DNA of 64,000 nt from Verrucomicrobiaceae bacterium (GTDB lineage: Bacteria; Verrucomicrobiota; Verrucomicrobiia; Verrucomicrobiales; Verrucomicrobiaceae). This document shows positions 62,251 to 64,000 of this stretch, one piece after another. The notes under the pieces were generated by a model. The model ran no database searches. It was not told the origin of the DNA and worked only from the letters and a program-made list of their open reading frames with translations. The position numbers and the translations under genes are program-made. The stretch covers positions 1-64,000 of the forward strand of contig JAEUHK010000092.1 of assembly GCA_016795465.1 (NCBI GenBank), in the 5' to 3' direction. The first letter of the stretch is position 1. Every line of letters begins with the position of its first letter.

Positions 62251-63147
62251 ATGACTCCATCCACCTTCTCCCGTCGCCAGTTTGGAACTCTCGCCAGCGT
62301 CAGCGCCATCGCGGCGATGCTGCAAACGCAGATCGAAGCCGCCGACAAGGCCGCAGGAGGCAAGGTGAGGCATTCCGCCTGCAAATGGTGTTACAAAGAG
62401 ATCCCGCTGGAGGACTTTTGCCTCGCCGCGAAGGAGATCGGTCTCGAATCGGTCGAATTGCTCGATCCGAAGGACTTTGCCACGGTGAAGAAGCACGGGC
62501 TGCACTGCGCCATGGTGAGCTTTCCGACCATCGAAGGCCCTGGCGGCGTAAAGATCGGCCCGATTCCGAAGGGTTGGAACCGCATCGAGCATCACGACCT
62601 GCTCGTGCAGGCCTACGAACCGCTTTTGAAGACCAGCGCCGAGGCTGGCTTCAAGCAGGTCATCTGCTTCAGCGGCAATCGCGACGGCATGAGTGACGAG
62701 CAAGGCCTCGAAAACTGCGCCAAGGGCCTGCAGCGTCTGCTGCCGCTGTGTGAGAAACTCGGCGTCACGCTCGTGATGGAGCTGCTCAACAGCAAGGTGA
62801 ACCACCCCGACTACATGTGCGACAAGAGCGCCTGGGGCGTGTCCTTGGTGAAGAAGCTCGCCTCACCGCACTTCAAGCTGCTCTACGACATCTACCACAT
62901 GCAGATCATGGAGGGCGACGTCATCGCCACCATCCAGCGCGACCATGAAGCCTTCGCCCACTACCACACCGGCGGCGTCCCCGGCCGCGCTGAGATCGAC
63001 GAGACGCAGGAGCTGAACTACCCCGCCATCATCAAGGCCATCCAGGAAACCGGCTACACCGGCTACGTCGGCCAGGAGTTCATCCCAAAGCGCCCCGACA
63101 AGCTCGCCTCGCTCAAGCAGGGCGTGCAGATCTGCACGGTCGCTTGA
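62251..63147 (+). CDS. Tat-exported TIM-barrel (hydroxypyruvate isomerase-like) protein
   Basis: A 298-residue protein with a Tat-like signal (SRRQFGTLASVSAIAAM). The AP-endonuclease-2-type TIM barrel is seen through CKWCYKEIPLEDFCLAAKEIG, VMELLNSKVNHPDYM and LLYDIYHMQIMEGDVI, ending in GYVGQEFIPKR. The metal-binding pattern (E in VMELLN, D and H in YDIYHMQ, H in YHTGGVPGR, E in GQEF) is that of hydroxypyruvate isomerase-like sugar isomerases. The substrate is unknown. It does not overlap the convergent transpeptidase gene; only 3 bp separate the stop codons. Confidence 0.88.
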   Translation: MTPSTFSRRQFGTLASVSAIAAMLQTQIEAADKAAGGKVRHSACKWCYKEIPLEDFCLAAKEIGLESVELLDPKDFATVKKHGLHCAMVSFPTIEGPGGVKIGPIPKGWNRIEHHDLLVQAYEPLLKTSAEAGFKQVICFSGNRDGMSDEQGLENCAKGLQRLLPLCEKLGVTLVMELLNSKVNHPDYMCDKSAWGVSLVKKLASPHFKLLYDIYHMQIMEGDVIATIQRDHEAFAHYHTGGVPGRAEIDETQELNYPAIIKAIQETGYTGYVGQEFIPKRPDKLASLKQGVQICTVA

Positions 63148-63150
63148 TTG

Positions 63151-63810
63151 TCACGGCGTCACTTCGACTGGCGTGCCGACGGGGGTCTCTTTGAAGAAGA
63201 TCTCCGCCATCATGCGGGGCAGCCGGATGCAGCCGTGGGAATCCGGATAGCCCGGCAGGAAGCCCTCGTGCATGCCCACGGCTCCGTCGAAGCGCATGAA
63301 GAAGGGCATCACCGCGGCATCGAAGACGGCACCGGGAGGCCTGCGGTCTTTGCGGACATCAATCTGCCCTTTGATGAGCATGCCATCCTTGTCCACGTAA
63401 TCGCCAAAGAGCGTCGATTTGTGGTCTTTGTCCTTTTGGGTGACGACGAAATTGCCCGGGCGGGTCTCCATGCCCTCGCGTCCCGAGGAAATGGGCGAGA
63501 CGCCGGCCAGCTTGCCGCCCTTGTAATAGTACACCTTCTGCTCCTTGAGCTTGATCTTGATGCGGCGGGCTCCTTTCATGCCATCGCCAATCCAGTAGCC
63601 TTCGTTGGGATCGAGGCGGGTGGGTTCTTTGACGGGCTTGTGGTTCTCATCGAGCGGGATGCGCTCGACCCAGTATCCTGTGCCACCGGGAATCGGCCGC
63701 CGGATCACCATTTCCCGCGGGCCGGAGCACGAGGAATTCAGCATGGAAACTGCCAGAAGCAGGACCGCACCGAGACGGGTGCGCGAGAGAGCAGAAGGAA
63801 GCGTAAACAT
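63151..63810 (-). CDS. L,D-transpeptidase (YkuD) lipoprotein
   Basis: A 219-residue protein. The ATG at 63810 puts a lipoprotein signal at the N-terminus (LGAVLLLAVSMLNSSC, cysteine near 28); the open frame continues upstream to 63918. The YkuD catalytic motif is DSHGCIRLP near residues 192-200, with the earlier histidine in VGMHEGFLPG. Such enzymes make 3-3 crosslinks in peptidoglycan or link lipoproteins to it. It is convergent with the TIM-barrel gene. Confidence 0.92.
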   Translation of the reverse strand: MFTLPSALSRTRLGAVLLLAVSMLNSSCSGPREMVIRRPIPGGTGYWVERIPLDENHKPVKEPTRLDPNEGYWIGDGMKGARRIKIKLKEQKVYYYKGGKLAGVSPISSGREGMETRPGNFVVTQKDKDHKSTLFGDYVDKDGMLIKGQIDVRKDRRPPGAVFDAAVMPFFMRFDGAVGMHEGFLPGYPDSHGCIRLPRMMAEIFFKETPVGTPVEVTP

Positions 63811-63866
63811 CACGAATGAGATAGCGAATGCCGTGCCCGGCGTGCAACCATTTTCCCTGCTTCGCG

Positions 63867-64000
63867 CTAAGCGGATGCCGCCGCCAGCTTCTCCACCTCT
63901 TCCGCCGCTTTTTCCCACTCGGTGGTCAGTTTGGCGATCTTGGGTTCGAGGGCTTCGAGTTCGGCGCTGAGGTCGCGGAATTTGACGGCGTCGGCGTAGG
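63867..64000 (-). CDS. C-terminal end of a coiled-coil protein, probably ABC-F; 5' part outside the window
   Basis: Only the last 44 codons are in the window, ending at a TAG (63867-63869). The sequence ends with a helix of the type KFRDLSAELEALEPKIAKL and EKAAEEVEKLAAASA, as in the C-terminal coiled coil of Uup-like ABC-F proteins. Any coiled-coil end could look similar. Confidence 0.45.
   Translation of the reverse strand, partial: YADAVKFRDLSAELEALEPKIAKLTTEWEKAAEEVEKLAAASA

Overview
The window is about 60 % G+C and tightly packed. It most likely comes from a member of the Verrucomicrobiota, close to Verrucomicrobiales/Prosthecobacter-like bacteria. That placement is inferred from gene content: eight exported sulfatases, a DUF1549/DUF1553 cytochrome-type protein beside a cytochrome/WD40 protein and a PPC-domain protein, a Tat-exported Gfo/Idh/MocA oxidoreductase and a Tat-exported TIM-barrel protein, a DUF5069 protein, a chlorite-dismutase-like protein, and very large secreted proteins. 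Most starts have no clear Shine-Dalgarno sequence.

Layout. 1-7045 (minus strand): a truncated transglutaminase/DUF2126 protein, then a BlaI-type repressor and a BlaR1-type M56 membrane protease with a very long carboxypeptidase-regulatory-like tail. A 12-bp inverted repeat sits exactly on the blaI promoter. 7193-10146: a TPR protein, an AT-rich orphan gene, and a bacterial protein that closely resembles plant Whirly ssDNA-binding proteins. 10255-15998: sulfatases 1-3. 16058-21258: a TetA-like MFS pump, a TetR repressor with two matching operators, thioredoxin, DUF5069, a small cysteine protein, a PNPOx-like protein, a YcaQ-type DNA glycosylase and an HPP membrane protein. This reads as a stress or detoxification block. 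21301-30033: sulfatases 4-8, with a chlorite-dismutase-like protein and a GH25-like lipoprotein between them. 30093-38530: a 2051-residue TPR protein, an overlapping lipoprotein gene and a CocE-type hydrolase. 38594-38956 (minus): rplS. 39196-47273: DUF1549/DUF1553, DUF7660-like, cytochrome/WD40, PPC and Gfo/Idh/MocA genes. 47363-59564: three consecutive genes for giant secreted proteins (1779, 1093 and 1173 aa). 59679-64000: zinc-ribbon protein, NusG/RfaH-like factor, ABC-F ATPase, TIM-barrel protein, L,D-transpeptidase (minus) and the end of a coiled-coil, probably ABC-F, protein (minus).

The most unusual features are these. (1) Short double-hairpin palindromic repeats are inserted in frame at the same loop of five of the eight sulfatases, and relatives of the same repeats lie between genes. 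(2) There is a Whirly-like protein in a bacterium. (3) Regulatory sites can be read at base resolution for the BlaI and TetR genes, and a 51-bp block with ECF-promoter-like spacing precedes two sulfatases; all of these put the expected transcription start on or next to the ATG. (4) A three-gene operon encodes giant secreted proteins with no recognisable overall function.

No tRNA, rRNA, CRISPR array, insertion sequence or phage gene was recognised. The only stretch over 300 bases without a gene is 41686-42167, which is a cluster of palindromic repeats.
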